This document shows positions 28,301-37,413 of a stretch of DNA of 64,000 nucleotides, piece by piece; the stretch's first letter is position 1, and every line of letters starts with the position of its first letter. Below the pieces are notes generated by a model. The model made no database searches. It was not told the DNA's origin and was given only the letters and a program-made list of their open reading frames with translations. The position numbers and the translations under genes were made by a program. This stretch comes from Morella rubra (lineage: Eukaryota; Streptophyta; Magnoliopsida; Fagales; Myricaceae): assembly GCA_003952965.2 (NCBI GenBank), contig CM025854.1, positions 30,169,825 to 30,233,824 of the forward strand, in the 5' to 3' direction.

Positions 28301-28600
28301 CTGGGAGCCAGGGCACGTCTCCACTCATATAAGCTCTTGTTTTCTCTTTCTTTGCCCTGGCCCTGCTCCTCCCGGGTCCTCTATCTCTTCGCGATTCGCA
28401 CTTAATTTCATCGTGTCCGTCAGCTTCTTTCAAGTCCTGACGCGGGTGCCGATCTGGTTGCCCGTACTCTGTCTGGGACGCTTGCCGGAGGTCCCTGCAC
28501 TTTAGATTAATGAAGCTAAGTAATACGAAAACAGACAAATAACAATACTGGTTATGGAACAAAATACGTAATGCTCGTTTTAAGCACAAAAATTTAGGTC
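19331..28600. other. gene-free AT-rich noisy block
   Basis: No gene, RNA or complete element can be supported. The longest open frame is 140 codons on the + strand at 25,583-26,005; it has no recognisable domain, no paralogue in the window and no splice context. The 81-codon frame at 20,089-20,334 is also unrecognised. Base skew changes here: by about 26.9 kb C equals or exceeds G on the + strand, unlike 4-18 kb. The sequence becomes clean at roughly 28.6-28.9 kb. Confidence 0.5.
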
Positions 28601-28869
28601 AAGTGCTTGACATGCAAGCATCAGCTGAAAAGAGGACCCCATAAATGAAAGTTTAAGGTTGATACAATTCTGAGAATACAGAATCCAAAAGACCTAGTAT
28701 GTGAAGACCGAATATCGAAAGTGTATAGGGACTCACATTGCAAAGTTGTCAAGATGGTAGAGACATCGATCTCCGTTAACCGCTTGCTCATCATTATCAA
28801 AAAATCGTATATCAATTCACTAGGAAGCATCACCAGAAATACGACTATTAGTAAGAGTCGTTATATACA

Positions 28870-28979
28870 CACTACACAATTTCTGTCCTTTAAAGATGAT
28901 ACATTCATCTCTAAAAATTTGATTTTCGTCCCTAATGACCATTAGGGACGAAAAAGTGGCGTCCCGCCGTCGTCTCTAG
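28870..28979 (+). mobile_element. CACTA-like transposon terminal fragment
   Basis: The stretch opens with CACTACACAATTTCTG, like the CACTACAAGAAA terminus of plant CACTA (En/Spm) elements. It continues with the TTTAAAGAYGATAC and CGTCCCTAA/TTAGGGACG subterminal motifs that such elements repeat. It stops exactly where the hAT element begins, so the hAT copy may have inserted into it. No continuation is evident beyond the hAT 3' end. Confidence 0.45.
28923..28954. repeat. 15-bp inverted repeat, 2-nt loop
   Basis: TTTTCGTCCCTAATG at 28,923-28,937 is followed after AC by its exact reverse complement at 28,940-28,954. Perfect short palindromes built on CGTCCCTAA are typical of CACTA subterminal regions. 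Confidence 0.85.
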
Positions 28980-30635
28980 TAAGGGTGTTCAACCAAACTG
29001 GGAAATCCCGGTTCCACCGGCACCGATATCGGGTTCCCGATACCCGGCTTATCCAGTGCCGGTTCCAGTGGCCCTTTTTTGCAAAAATTCAAGGATTTAA
29101 CCGGTTCCCGGGTACCGTTAAACGGAATTTTTTTTTAATTTTTAAAAAAAGGTATCGCTTGCTCCCCTGTCGCCGACCCCTTCGACTTTCCCAAGTCAAT
29201 TTTCATTTTCTTAATTTTTAGCCCTACTTTCAGTTTTCCCTTCTCTCTCTCTCTCTTTCTTGGTCCCTTGCTCCTTCGCTCTTCTTGGTCCCTTACTCCT
29301 TCGCTCTCTGCTTGGCTTTCGCGTGGACGACGAACTCTCTACATTCGTCTGTTGAATCTCGAAGTCCAAACGATGCATTTGACTGCAACCATTGTTTCCA
29401 CTGTTTGTGGTTTTTTGGTGTTGGCAAAAACCGATGCTTACTGGGTTGCAAAGTTCTAGGCCGTTTTTGTTTCTCTCTTCTTTTTTGTACAGTTTTCTTT
29501 CTTTACTCCATGGGAGGAATTTCGTTCATAAGATTGCAAGATATTGCTTGATTTCAATTTAGTTTAAGCTGTAATTTATTGGGGATTTCTATGTGAAATT
29601 TTGTTTATAATATTGCAAGCTATTGCTTGATTTCAATTTAGTTTAAGCTACAATTTATTAATGATTTCTATTTTAGTACTCTCATCTTCTCCTCTCCCTC
29701 ATTAATTTTTTCCTATTTGTTTGTAATTTTTAGGGTTTTAATTTGGGACACTCTATAGTGAAGCGTGGGGGGTTCACAGAACTCACACTTGCTAAGGACT
29801 TGCAAGGGAAGCTCGGAGGGCTTCGAGGTTTTGGGGCTGCTAGACAAGGTTTGTGAGGACTATTTCTGATTTATAGTCAGTATTGTTTTGGTTGAATTAT
29901 TAAAAGCTGTTGTGGCAATGTTTGAAGATTCGTGCTACACGCATCAGGAGAATTTGAACCGCAAGATACTAGAGAAATATCTTCATCCAATTGGAAGAGA
30001 ATCCGGCATTTTGATTAGGATAGTCTGTTGGTTTTACAGAGGAATTTAAACAGGGGATTTTTATATGACTGGTGCTTGCCAATAGTTGCCATCTGCTATT
30101 CCATAAACACGGATCAGGGTACTGTTTGATGATGCTCTTTTGTGTACTGGAGATTGTCATGTTTATTTAGTTCAATAACTTAGCTTCAACAGTTGTTATA
30201 AGATGTTGGCTGATTTATGATTTAAACTGAGTTTGTTGCTTAGAAGCTACTTCAGGTTCACAATATGAAATCCAATTTTCCTGTTGAACGGTTATATGTT
30301 TGGTTTTTGAGTTCCATGTTTCTCCAAGTGACTGCTATATATTGTTGGAAAAAAAAAAAAAGGACTGGCAGATTGCTATATATTGTGCGTGTGAAATTTT
30401 TTGGAGCAATTTTAGTTTCATACCAGTTAATATTGGAGGTCTCTACAATCGCAAGTCTTATTTTGGATGATGATTTTGTTAGTTTGAACTTTAGATTCTC
30501 ATCTTATCTATGCGTAAAATGCTAAAAAAATGATTCAATATAAATACAAGTTAATCGAGAACCATCACCGCTAAAACCGTCACCCGTAAGTATAGGTGGT
30601 CCGGGTAGGTGCCCTCACGAGATTGAACAGCCCTA
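28980..30635 (+). mobile_element. non-autonomous hAT transposon, about 1.66 kb
   Basis: The left end TAAGGGTGTTCAACC and the reverse complement of the right end, TAGGGCTGTTCAATC, form imperfect terminal inverted repeats of hAT type. The subterminal DNA carries the CCGGTT/CCCGGGTACC-rich motifs of this common plant family. The 8 bases on each side (GTCTCTAG left, GTTTTTAC right) agree at 5 of 8 positions, with two C/T differences, as an aged target duplication would. No transposase open frame exists inside. The interior has a pyrimidine tract (29,240-29,330) and a 65-bp tandem duplication. It is therefore a deletion derivative or passive element. Confidence 0.7.
29528..29671. repeat. tandem 65-bp duplication inside the hAT element
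   Basis: Units at 29,528-29,592 and 29,607-29,671 share the core TTGCTTGATTTCAATTTAGT and differ at a handful of bases. The period is 79 bp. Confidence 0.8.
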
Positions 30636-31531
30636 GTTTTTACCGGTCTTGCGCGAGTACGGGCATTGCTAGGTTTGTGCGGATTGGTTATGCCTACATG
30701 GCCACATGTAACAGGTTTGGTTGACAGTCAATCAATTCCAGGATCAGCAGAGAGACAGACGTATCAAAGTCATCAATCTCTAGAAAGAACACAGACGTGC
30801 CAGAATCAGTTCTCTGTGCGGTGGTCCTGCCTTATCCGGTTTAGGTACCAATTTTGACAAAAACCGACGTGAGGTTGAACAGCCCTAGTTTAAAGAGTTG
30901 CGATGACGGTCCATGGAGACAATAAATATTTTTGCGTACCAAACCAAATCCGAGTACGGGCATTGGAGCTAGCTTTGTGAGTTTGTCAAAACTGCGGATG
31001 GCTTTTGTGGGCTGTGGCTTTGGTTATGCCTACATGGCTACATGTAAGCCTCAGGTTTGGTTGACAGTCATCATCAATTCCAGGATCAGCAGAGAGACTG
31101 ACGTATCAAAGTCATCAATCTCTAGAAAGAACACAGTACAAACCCACGTGCCAGAATCAGTTCTCTGTGCGGTGGTCCTGCCTTATCCGGTTTAGGTGCC
31201 AATTTTGACAAAAACCGACGTGAGGTTGAACAGCCCTAGTTTAAAGAGTTGCGATGACGGTCCATGGAGACAATAAATATTTTTGCGTACCAAACCAAAT
31301 CCGAGTACGGGCATTGGAGCTAGCTTTGTGAGTTTGTCAAAACTGCGGATGGCTTTTGTGGGCTGTGGCTTTGGTTATGCCTACATGGCTACATGTAAGC
31401 CTCAGGTTTGGTTGACAGTCATCATCAATTCCAGGATCAGCAGAGAGACTGACGTATCAAAGTCATCAATCTCTAGAAAGAGCACAGTACAAACCCACGT
31501 TCCAGAATCAGTTCTCTGTGTGGTGGTCCTG
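30636..31531 (-). repeat. three-copy tandem array: P450 leader fused to hAT end
   Basis: Unit 1 (30,636-30,886, 251 bp) is shortened. Unit 2 (30,887-31,237) is 351 bp. Unit 3 (31,238 to about 31,531) lacks the last part. Units 2 and 3 are nearly identical. Units 1 and 2 end in TTGAACAGCCCTA, the terminal repeat of the adjacent hAT, preceded by CCGGTTTAGG-type hAT subterminal sequence. The rest resembles, in the same orientation, the 5' flank and first codons of the P450 gene at 38,857-40,380. Shared stretches include GCTAGCTTTGTG, GCGGATGGCTTTTGT, GACGTATCAAAGTC and CAGAATCAGTT. On the - strand each full unit keeps an ATG and the codons for a Trp-Tyr-Ala start, then runs into hAT DNA. Open frames of 87 and 102 codons on the + strand are side effects, not genes. 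Confidence 0.8.
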
Positions 31532-31586
31532 GCTCTTCGGAACGGCGAAATTCATTGGGTAAGGGGCACAGACAAGTTGCCGCCCA

Positions 31587-31715
31587 TCTAAGGACCCATA
31601 GAGACCAACGAAGGAGAAAGATGATTTTAGTGAATTTTTATGGTTTTTGTAATAGAAAAAAATGATTTAATATTCAGCCGATAATTTTGAGATCTAAGGA
31701 CCCATAGAGACCAAC
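31587..31715. repeat. 23-bp direct repeat, 106-bp period
   Basis: TCTAAGGACCCATAGAGACC plus three more bases occurs at 31,587-31,609 and again at 31,693-31,715, just beyond the tandem array. It may be a footprint of local duplication or slippage. Confidence 0.8.
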
Positions 31716-31866
31716 ATGGTGATCATCCATCAGCTTCCAAGGATGGTAACATCATTTCTAGTTAGACCTGAAGTATCCATGCATGTCACGCTGAAGAATC
31801 CAATTGCAAGCTTCAAGGCAGTCTCCTTCCAAAATAATCTGCGCTTCATCTAGTTAAAGAGGCCAA

Positions 31867-32229
31867 GGGGTGTTCGTTTTTAGAAGATTTGTAAAATATT
31901 GAGTGTTTTGAGAATTTTTAAGTGATGTTGGAGGTGTATTAGTGTTTGTGTAAAAGTTGATGATGTGTAAAAAAGTAATAACGATTTTAAGGTTATTATT
32001 TGTAGATTATTTTTATTGAGATGAGTGAAAAAGATAAAAAATAAAATAATTTAAAATTTATGTTTATTTATAATATTTATTATAATTACGAATTTTTTTG
32101 AATTTTGATACAAATTTATAATATTTAAATTGATGGTTATTTATTTTTTATTATAATATAAATATTTGAAAGTTATTTAAAAAAAAAAAAAGACAAATAG
32201 TAAAAAAAAGGAAAAAAAAAACAAACGAT
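31867..32229. mobile_element. AT-rich MITE-like element
   Basis: A very AT-rich 360-bp block that begins GGGGTGTTCGTTTTTAG and ends AAAACAAACGATG. The reverse complement of the end begins CATCGTTTGTTTT, so short imperfect inverted ends are likely. The GTTTGTTTT-type termini and the interior (TTGAGTGTTTTGAGAATTTT) resemble small elements common in woody plants. No target duplication was confirmed. Confidence 0.4.
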
Positions 32230-32422
32230 GCAGAACGAAAAATGAAAGTGTGCTTGACTCATGGACAAGTTGCAGGGAAGGGGGCAGGCGCAAGTGCCTA
32301 CTGACATGCTGCAGGGGAAGGGGCAGGTGTCGCAGAGGACATTTAATATTCAGACGAAATGATTATATTGCCCTCAACCAAAACGTTAACGTTGGATAAG
32401 TCAGTTGGAGTATTTCGTCTAT

Positions 32423-32510
32423 TGACCTATCCGAGTGGTTAATGCGCTGAGTGTAGGGCCATGTGTTTTTCAAATTTCGATTTTATCTTTCGGTATTTAT
32501 TTCTGCAAAG
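32423..32510 (+). mobile_element. SINE-like tRNA-derived head
   Basis: TATCCGAGTGGTTAATGCG matches the D-arm/A-box of class II tRNAs (TGGCCGAGTGGTTAAGGCG). About 40 bases later TTTCAAATTTCGAT could be a degraded B-box (GGTTCGAATCC). The anticodon arm does not fold as a functional tRNA, so a tRNA-derived SINE or tRNA relic is the best reading. Confidence 0.35.
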
Positions 32511-32599
32511 TACTACTGGAGGGTAGTTGGGTAATGTTCCATAAGCATAGTCAGGGTAAAAATGGAAAACAGTTAGCTGCATCCTAGATTTATACTGTT

Positions 32600-33370
32600 C
32601 AGTTGAGTTCGTGGAAACTTGAATGCGAATTTGCTCGGATTCACCGAAACGAACGTGCCCTATATGTTGCAGGCCAAGTGAATGGCTTTAATTTCTCCAA
32701 CTAACGGCGACCAGCTGGGAAGTCGTTCTGTCCAGATTTTTTGTAATATGCCCAAGAAAATTTACAAACAGCGGCAATGATCACAAAATGTTTACGAACT
32801 GCAACATCAACATTGATTTTAATGCAAACCACAGGAGAGGTTGCCAGGGTTTTGATACCGTGACAGTATGAACCAGCCATGCAGAAGTGTATTCCGCATG
32901 CAGTTCTCCTTTGAAGATCCTGGATAAGAATAGTTGGCTCTGGCTTAGCCCCTTTCTGAACCACTCTGTTGCGAAGAAACCACACACCATCCAGAAGAAG
33001 GGCTACAAATGGGACAAATTTTCTGATGGTGTGAATCAGGCAAGCCCAGAGATTGTTCTGGATGATTAATTATCTGAAACAAATCTTCAATGTTTAAATG
33101 CGCAAATGCTACGATGTTCAGAGGCCAGGGACCATGGCGCCATAAAATCCAGGATAATCTCACACCTAAGGAATAGGTGCTCAATGGATTCTGTTTCAAA
33201 TTAGGATCTACGAGTTATCCATTTATCTAAATCCAAGTTTAGAATCCGTGGTGTTGGGATATCTATTCCCCATATATCCTCTTCTACTAATTTCACGGAA
33301 AAATCTCTCCTTTAAACTAGAGCCCCCTCTCCAAAACATATCCAACTCTAAATTATGCTCAAGGAATGAA
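32600..33370 (-). pseudogene. broken LINE 3' part: zf-RVT and RNase H
   Basis: Read on the - strand with three or more frame changes, this gives the C-terminal third of a plant LINE ORF2. FFREISRRG is near 33,310. ESIEHLFLRCE is near 33,185 (the zf-RVT SxxHLFxxC block). LWRHGPWPLNI is near 33,125. HHQK and a VWFLRNRVVQKGA block are near 32,960-33,030 (family DxIWxxRNxxVHxG). CIKINVDVAVRKH is near 32,800-32,840 (first RNase H strand, catalytic Asp kept). After another slip, WTERLPSWSPLVGEIKA is near 32,680-32,740. It lies just 3' of the first P450 gene. Far cleaner than the LINE at 8-11 kb, but clearly dead. Confidence 0.8.
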
Positions 33371-33588
33371 GATGTGCGTCATGGTGTATATCCATCACAA
33401 ATTTAAGGATTCATAGTAAAACAACATGCGAACAAGTGGTTTTTCAACAACATCCAAAATCAATTCCAGCAGAAAAAAAAGAGAGAGAGAATTTATGCAA
33501 AAGCAAAAGGCATTCAAAGTGGACGGAAGACCAAGCTAAAGTTTTATTTCACAGCACCATCATCACCTCTCCCGGTTAAGTTTCTTCA

Positions 33589-35097
33589 TCAAATGCTCCT
33601 TTTGGTGAGCCTAACCTTCAAACCATGTTTCATATGGAGTACAATAGAGAGACTCGGCAAAACAGGATGATCTTCAACCACCTGGACATGATAATTCCAA
33701 ATGATGGTGCTTGCTACCATTTTCATTTGAATGAAACTCATGTCCTTACCCAAACAAGTCCTGGGTCCTGCATTAAATGCTATGAACTTGTACGATGGCA
33801 CATGCACGATTCTTCCTCGCTCCGAAATCCATCTCTCTGGCTTGAAGTCTAAGCAATCTTCGCCCCAAATGCTCTCCATTCTTCCCATAGAGTATAGGGA
33901 GAATAACAATCTGGTTCTTGGACGTATACTGTGGCCGCTGGGAAGAGTATCTGATTGAACTGCATATTTGTGTTCGAAAGGCACAGATGGAAAAAGTCGT
34001 AAGGACTCACAGATGGATCCATGGAGATAAACTAGCTCGCTTAGCTCATTTATACCCCACTTAATTTCGTTGTTAAGCAGCAAATTCCCTCTAATCTCTT
34101 CTAGAATCTTAGCTTCCACGACGGGGTGTGTTGCAACAAGCCATAGCAACCAGGTTAGGCCTGCACTTACGGTGTCCCTGCCTGCCAGCATTAGATTAAA
34201 TGCGGTGTCCCTCACGAACTTGTTGGATTTTGGAAAATCACCCATTTCTCCTCCCTCTATATAAGCCGTCAGTAAGTCGAACTTGGCTTTCTCCAGTTCC
34301 TGGGTTTTGCTTCGGCTCAGTTCTTCACGCTTGGATGAGATGCACTGGTACACAAATTGGTCAAATACTTTCCATGCGTCGGTTAGCTTCTTCTCTTCTC
34401 CGATTTGAAGCCATCTCTGCAACTTCCAAATGCTTTCTGGAATAAAGTGTCGGTAAAAGACACTCTCCTCTATTTGGTCAAATGCCTTTTCATATTCAAC
34501 CTTTGGGAATTCAACTGCGAGGCAATTTGCATCGAAGCCCAAAACCATTAAGCAAATATTATCAAAGGTGAACCGTTGAAAAACGTCTTGTAAATCCACC
34601 TCGATTCCTAGCCTTGAGACGTGATCGAGAACCGGAACGAGGCCCTTCTCCACCTTTTCCTGCACAACTTTCTTCAAGAGCACCTCGAATTGGTTGTTCT
34701 TTATCAGAGATTGAATCAGCTTCCTCTGGAGCTTCCACGAGTCAGAATCAGCATTGAAAATCCCATCCCCTAGAGGTTCAAAAATCTCCCGGAACTCGGG
34801 GCCTTTTTCGTAGTTAGAGAAGTTTCTGCTGAAAATGTGGTGGATGTTCGCAGGATCGCTAGTGATCACAAAGTTCATATTAGTGAACCAAGGACCCCAA
34901 AACTCGACAGTGCCCCCAAAACATTTCAGAAGCCTGGTTGAAAAGTTGTGAACGTCCTCTGCATTCCGAAGAAGCCCCGGAAGCATTCCGACTACTGGCC
35001 AGTTTATGATGGGTAAGTGATAGTTCCATCCCCAATGGAAAAGAAAAAGGAAGCACAGAAATGCTAGAAATATTTCTGCGTACCAAAGCATATCCAT
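33589..35097 (-). CDS. cytochrome P450, CYP96-like (alkane/fatty-chain hydroxylase family)
   Basis: Intronless 502-codon gene, typical in length and structure for CYP96A. It would insert heme-activated oxygen into long aliphatic chains; the Arabidopsis relative MAH1/CYP96A15 hydroxylates mid-chain cuticular alkanes in the ER. Seen: an N-terminal hydrophobic anchor (residues 4-20) followed by a short INWPVVGMLPG hinge; I-helix oxygen-binding motif AGRDT (305-309); K-helix ExxR as ESLR (364-367); FKPERW (418-423); heme loop FNAGPRTCLG (441-450) with the iron-ligating Cys448. All key residues are intact. The start ATG (35,095-35,097) aligns with the corrected start of the tandem copy at 38.9-40.4 kb; a second ATG follows two codons later. 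Its immediate upstream DNA differs from that of the tandem copy. The exact substrate is inferred only. Confidence 0.93.
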   Translation of the reverse strand: MDMLWYAEIFLAFLCFLFLFHWGWNYHLPIINWPVVGMLPGLLRNAEDVHNFSTRLLKCFGGTVEFWGPWFTNMNFVITSDPANIHHIFSRNFSNYEKGPEFREIFEPLGDGIFNADSDSWKLQRKLIQSLIKNNQFEVLLKKVVQEKVEKGLVPVLDHVSRLGIEVDLQDVFQRFTFDNICLMVLGFDANCLAVEFPKVEYEKAFDQIEESVFYRHFIPESIWKLQRWLQIGEEKKLTDAWKVFDQFVYQCISSKREELSRSKTQELEKAKFDLLTAYIEGGEMGDFPKSNKFVRDTAFNLMLAGRDTVSAGLTWLLWLVATHPVVEAKILEEIRGNLLLNNEIKWGINELSELVYLHGSICESLRLFPSVPFEHKYAVQSDTLPSGHSIRPRTRLLFSLYSMGRMESIWGEDCLDFKPERWISERGRIVHVPSYKFIAFNAGPRTCLGKDMSFIQMKMVASTIIWNYHVQVVEDHPVLPSLSIVLHMKHGLKVRLTKRSI

Positions 35098-35158
35098 TGG
35101 TACTGTGCAAAGCTTTTTGGTCCTCTCCTTATCGGTTTTTGTGAGGTCCTAGAAAAAG

Positions 35159-35210
35159 CAAGGCTATGTTGGTAAAAGTTCTTACAAGGCTATGTTGGTA
35201 AAAGTTCTTA
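35159..35210. repeat. perfect 26-bp tandem duplication upstream of P450
   Basis: Two head-to-tail copies of a 26-bp unit starting CAAGGCTATGTTGG occupy 35,159-35,184 and 35,185-35,210, about 60-115 bp upstream of the P450 start. Within a promoter this could alter spacing of control sites; no known plant cis-element is evident. Confidence 0.9.
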
Positions 35211-36590
35211 GTCCTGATTTCGGGTCTCAAATTTAAATTTTGAGTACGTAGTCTTGAATTCATGTTTGGATGGCTGAGTGTTATTTTTAAGTCTTCAAAT
35301 CTAATAACGGCACAAAACTATCGAAGATCAAGAAAAAAAAAAAAAAAAAAAAGAAGAAGAAGAGAGAAAACTAACGTCTTTTTTCATGTCATCTTTCCTG
35401 TCTCTTTCTCCATCTCTTTCCCCTTTTCACCCCATCCTCCCTATCTTTTTCTCCATCTCTCTCTCTTATGCTACTGCTGCCTACACGCCACCCAGAGAAC
35501 CCTTCTCCGAATCACCCAAAATTCCTGCATTTGCTTCATTATGAAATTGCAGCTTCTTCTCCGTTGATCCTGGGGTCCCTTGTTACTGTACTTCTTACGC
35601 CCTCTCTTTGTCTCTCTAGCTAGGGATATTTAGGAGAGAAATTAAAGACAAAGCTCGATTCTGAGTCCTTAAGCGAAATGTAAGCGTCTCTCTCATTTTT
35701 TTTCCTTCCTTTAAATGCGATGTCTGATTATTATGTTCTTTTTTCTATCCTGGAAAGTGGAGGACGTTTGAAAGAAAGTAGGAAACCTTGATGGAGTCAG
35801 GTTTCATTTTTCTTGTGAAAATTTGAATTTTTTGTTTTTGTTTTGTTCTGCTCTGTTTTCTTGCAATTAAACAGCGACGGTCTGGGTCCTCTTTTTCGAA
35901 TTGTTCGAATGCCATTGTTTTGGAGCGAAATTAATAATTTCATTTTGTCATTTTTGGTTTAAATCAAAAGTAAAATGCCAATGAGACAAGCAAAAGGACA
36001 AGTTAGCAACTTAGAGAACACAAGGGAAACGAAGGTTATAAAAAAAATCGCTCACGCGATTGGAGAGCATGTGAGCAGCGAGACAAGCAAATTAGCAAGC
36101 GAATGTAACAATTTAGAGAGCACGAGGGAAGCGAATGTTGTAAAAAAAATCGTTCCCACGAATTGGGAAGCCTATAAGCAACGAAACGTTAACAAAAAAT
36201 ATTAAAAAAATAAACTTTAGCTCGCACAAGTTGTAGCGCACAAAAGAAGCAGAGGTTAACGAAAAAAATAATTACAATCTAGCGCACGCAAAAACGATCG
36301 CGCAACGGAAGCCAGCTAGCGAGACAAGTGCACATTGCTAACAGACGTCAGCGTAATTGACAGGTCACGTTAACTTTGTTTTAAGTCAAGATCACCTCGA
36401 ACCACAAGCGGAACACTGAACTGAAACCAAAACTGAAACCCAGGACTCAGACCTGTTACCAAACATAGCCCGATAGATTTTTTAGGCGCATGGATATGGT
36501 TTTGAAGAGTTACGATTATGGAGACAAATTATTGAGGGAGTTTGAGAGTTATGGCTGAGGCCTGCGGGTGCTGGAAAGGATTTCCTCTCA
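35211..36590. other. intergenic: A-run, pyrimidine tract, short repeats
   Basis: Holds an A-rich/GAAGAAG tract (35,330-35,365), then a long C/T-rich tract with CTCTCT runs (35,395-35,475 and onward) that resembles a plant 5' leader or promoter on the + strand. No coding frame follows it. At 35,975-36,205 a 76-codon frame arises from an imperfect 100-bp tandem repeat (see separate entry). Nothing else is identifiable. Confidence 0.4.
35993..36190 (+). repeat. imperfect ~100-bp tandem repeat with open frame
   Basis: Two diverged units, each containing TTAGAGARCACRAGGGAARC and a run of eight or so A's followed by TCG. In translation the units read SNLENTRETKVIKKI and NNLESTREANVVKKI. The frame is only 76 codons, lacks neighbours and has no known domain. 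I regard it as a repeat, not a gene. Confidence 0.5.
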
Positions 36591-36624
36591 AAAGGAAATT
36601 AATTAATGGTCCTAACAAGTCATT

Positions 36625-36783
36625 GAATGGATGACAGTACATTAATAAATCTATTCAATGGTCTATATTAAAATACCCAAAAAATACAAAATGAAAAAAA
36701 AAAAAGTTCTTAATGGATTCATTAATGTGCTGTTATTAATATAGACCATTAGATGAATTCATTAATGTGTCGTCATCCGTTAC
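36625..36783. mobile_element. foldback MITE-like element, 159 bp
   Basis: The left arm 36,625-36,670 (GAATGGATGACAGTACATTA and on) and right arm 36,736-36,783 are inverted copies of each other over about 46 bp with few mismatches, around a 65-bp A-rich loop. Both share the CATTAATG and AATGGTCTATATT blocks. Size, AT content and near-total hairpin form fit a small MITE. Confidence 0.65.
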
Positions 36784-36976
36784 TGTTATTAGTTAATTCA
36801 CTGTTACGAGGGAATCTGGGTGAAGGGCATTGCACGATGAGTCTAGATATTGAATTCAGATGGATTAGAATTCTTTGGTAGTAATAACAAGATAGGTTGG
36901 CAGGCTTTCTGACTGAGTCCCATCAGAAGCTTCTTCTAGAGAGAAGGCAGAGAACTTTAAAAACACCAGCCCTTTC

Positions 36977-37413
36977 TTGGTTCTTTGTTCAGATTCTTGG
37001 CGGCTAGATCTCAACTTTCCTGTGTGTTTTCGGAGGACACAGCCTAGCTCGTCCCCATCTCGTCCTCCAGGCGAGCCCAGCTGGACTCTGTTTAGTCAGC
37101 TCGTGATGGTCCACGCGCCAGACCTTCTTCCTCATTTGCGGGTTGTTTTCAGCGGGATTTGGAGGCCACATGCCTCTTGGGTGGTTCCGGCAGCCCCAGG
37201 CGAGCCCAATGCCACCAAGAAGTTTGCATCAGCGTTTTGGCCAAGGGCATTGACACTTCCAGAGCTACATGTGCCTTTGTCCTGGGCCTAGAATTCCTCA
37301 TCGGGCCTTGCGACACTGCTTTTTTTAACGCTCATTTTGTGGTTGTGGACAACGATACCATTGTAGTTGGATTCATATATCCCCTTGATTCAGAAGGCCT
37401 CCCCCAGAATTGA
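36977..37413 (+). other. unrecognised GC-richer overlapping open frames
   Basis: Two overlapping frames (36,977-37,291, 104 codons, and 37,159-37,413, 84 codons) in a patch with coding-like composition compared with its surroundings. The second reads LEFLIGPCDTAFFNAHFVVV near its middle and ends at a clean stop. I recognise no family. The composition and the frame change midway suggest a fragment of a gene or a captured exon with an indel around 37,150-37,290. Not called as a gene. Confidence 0.25.

Noticed and set aside
28278..28589. 103-codon Arg/Lys-rich frame on the - strand
   Set aside because: Low-complexity basic stretch in GC-rich DNA, no family match, and no supporting splice sites.
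30636..31531. Regularly spaced repeats considered as a CRISPR-like array
   Set aside because: Units are 250-351 bp, contiguous, with a transposon end and gene leader inside; this is a eukaryotic tandem duplication.
30932..31591. Two near-identical 87 and 102 codon + strand frames
   Set aside because: They are the antisense of duplicated P450 leader DNA; repetition comes from the tandem array, not from gene duplication.
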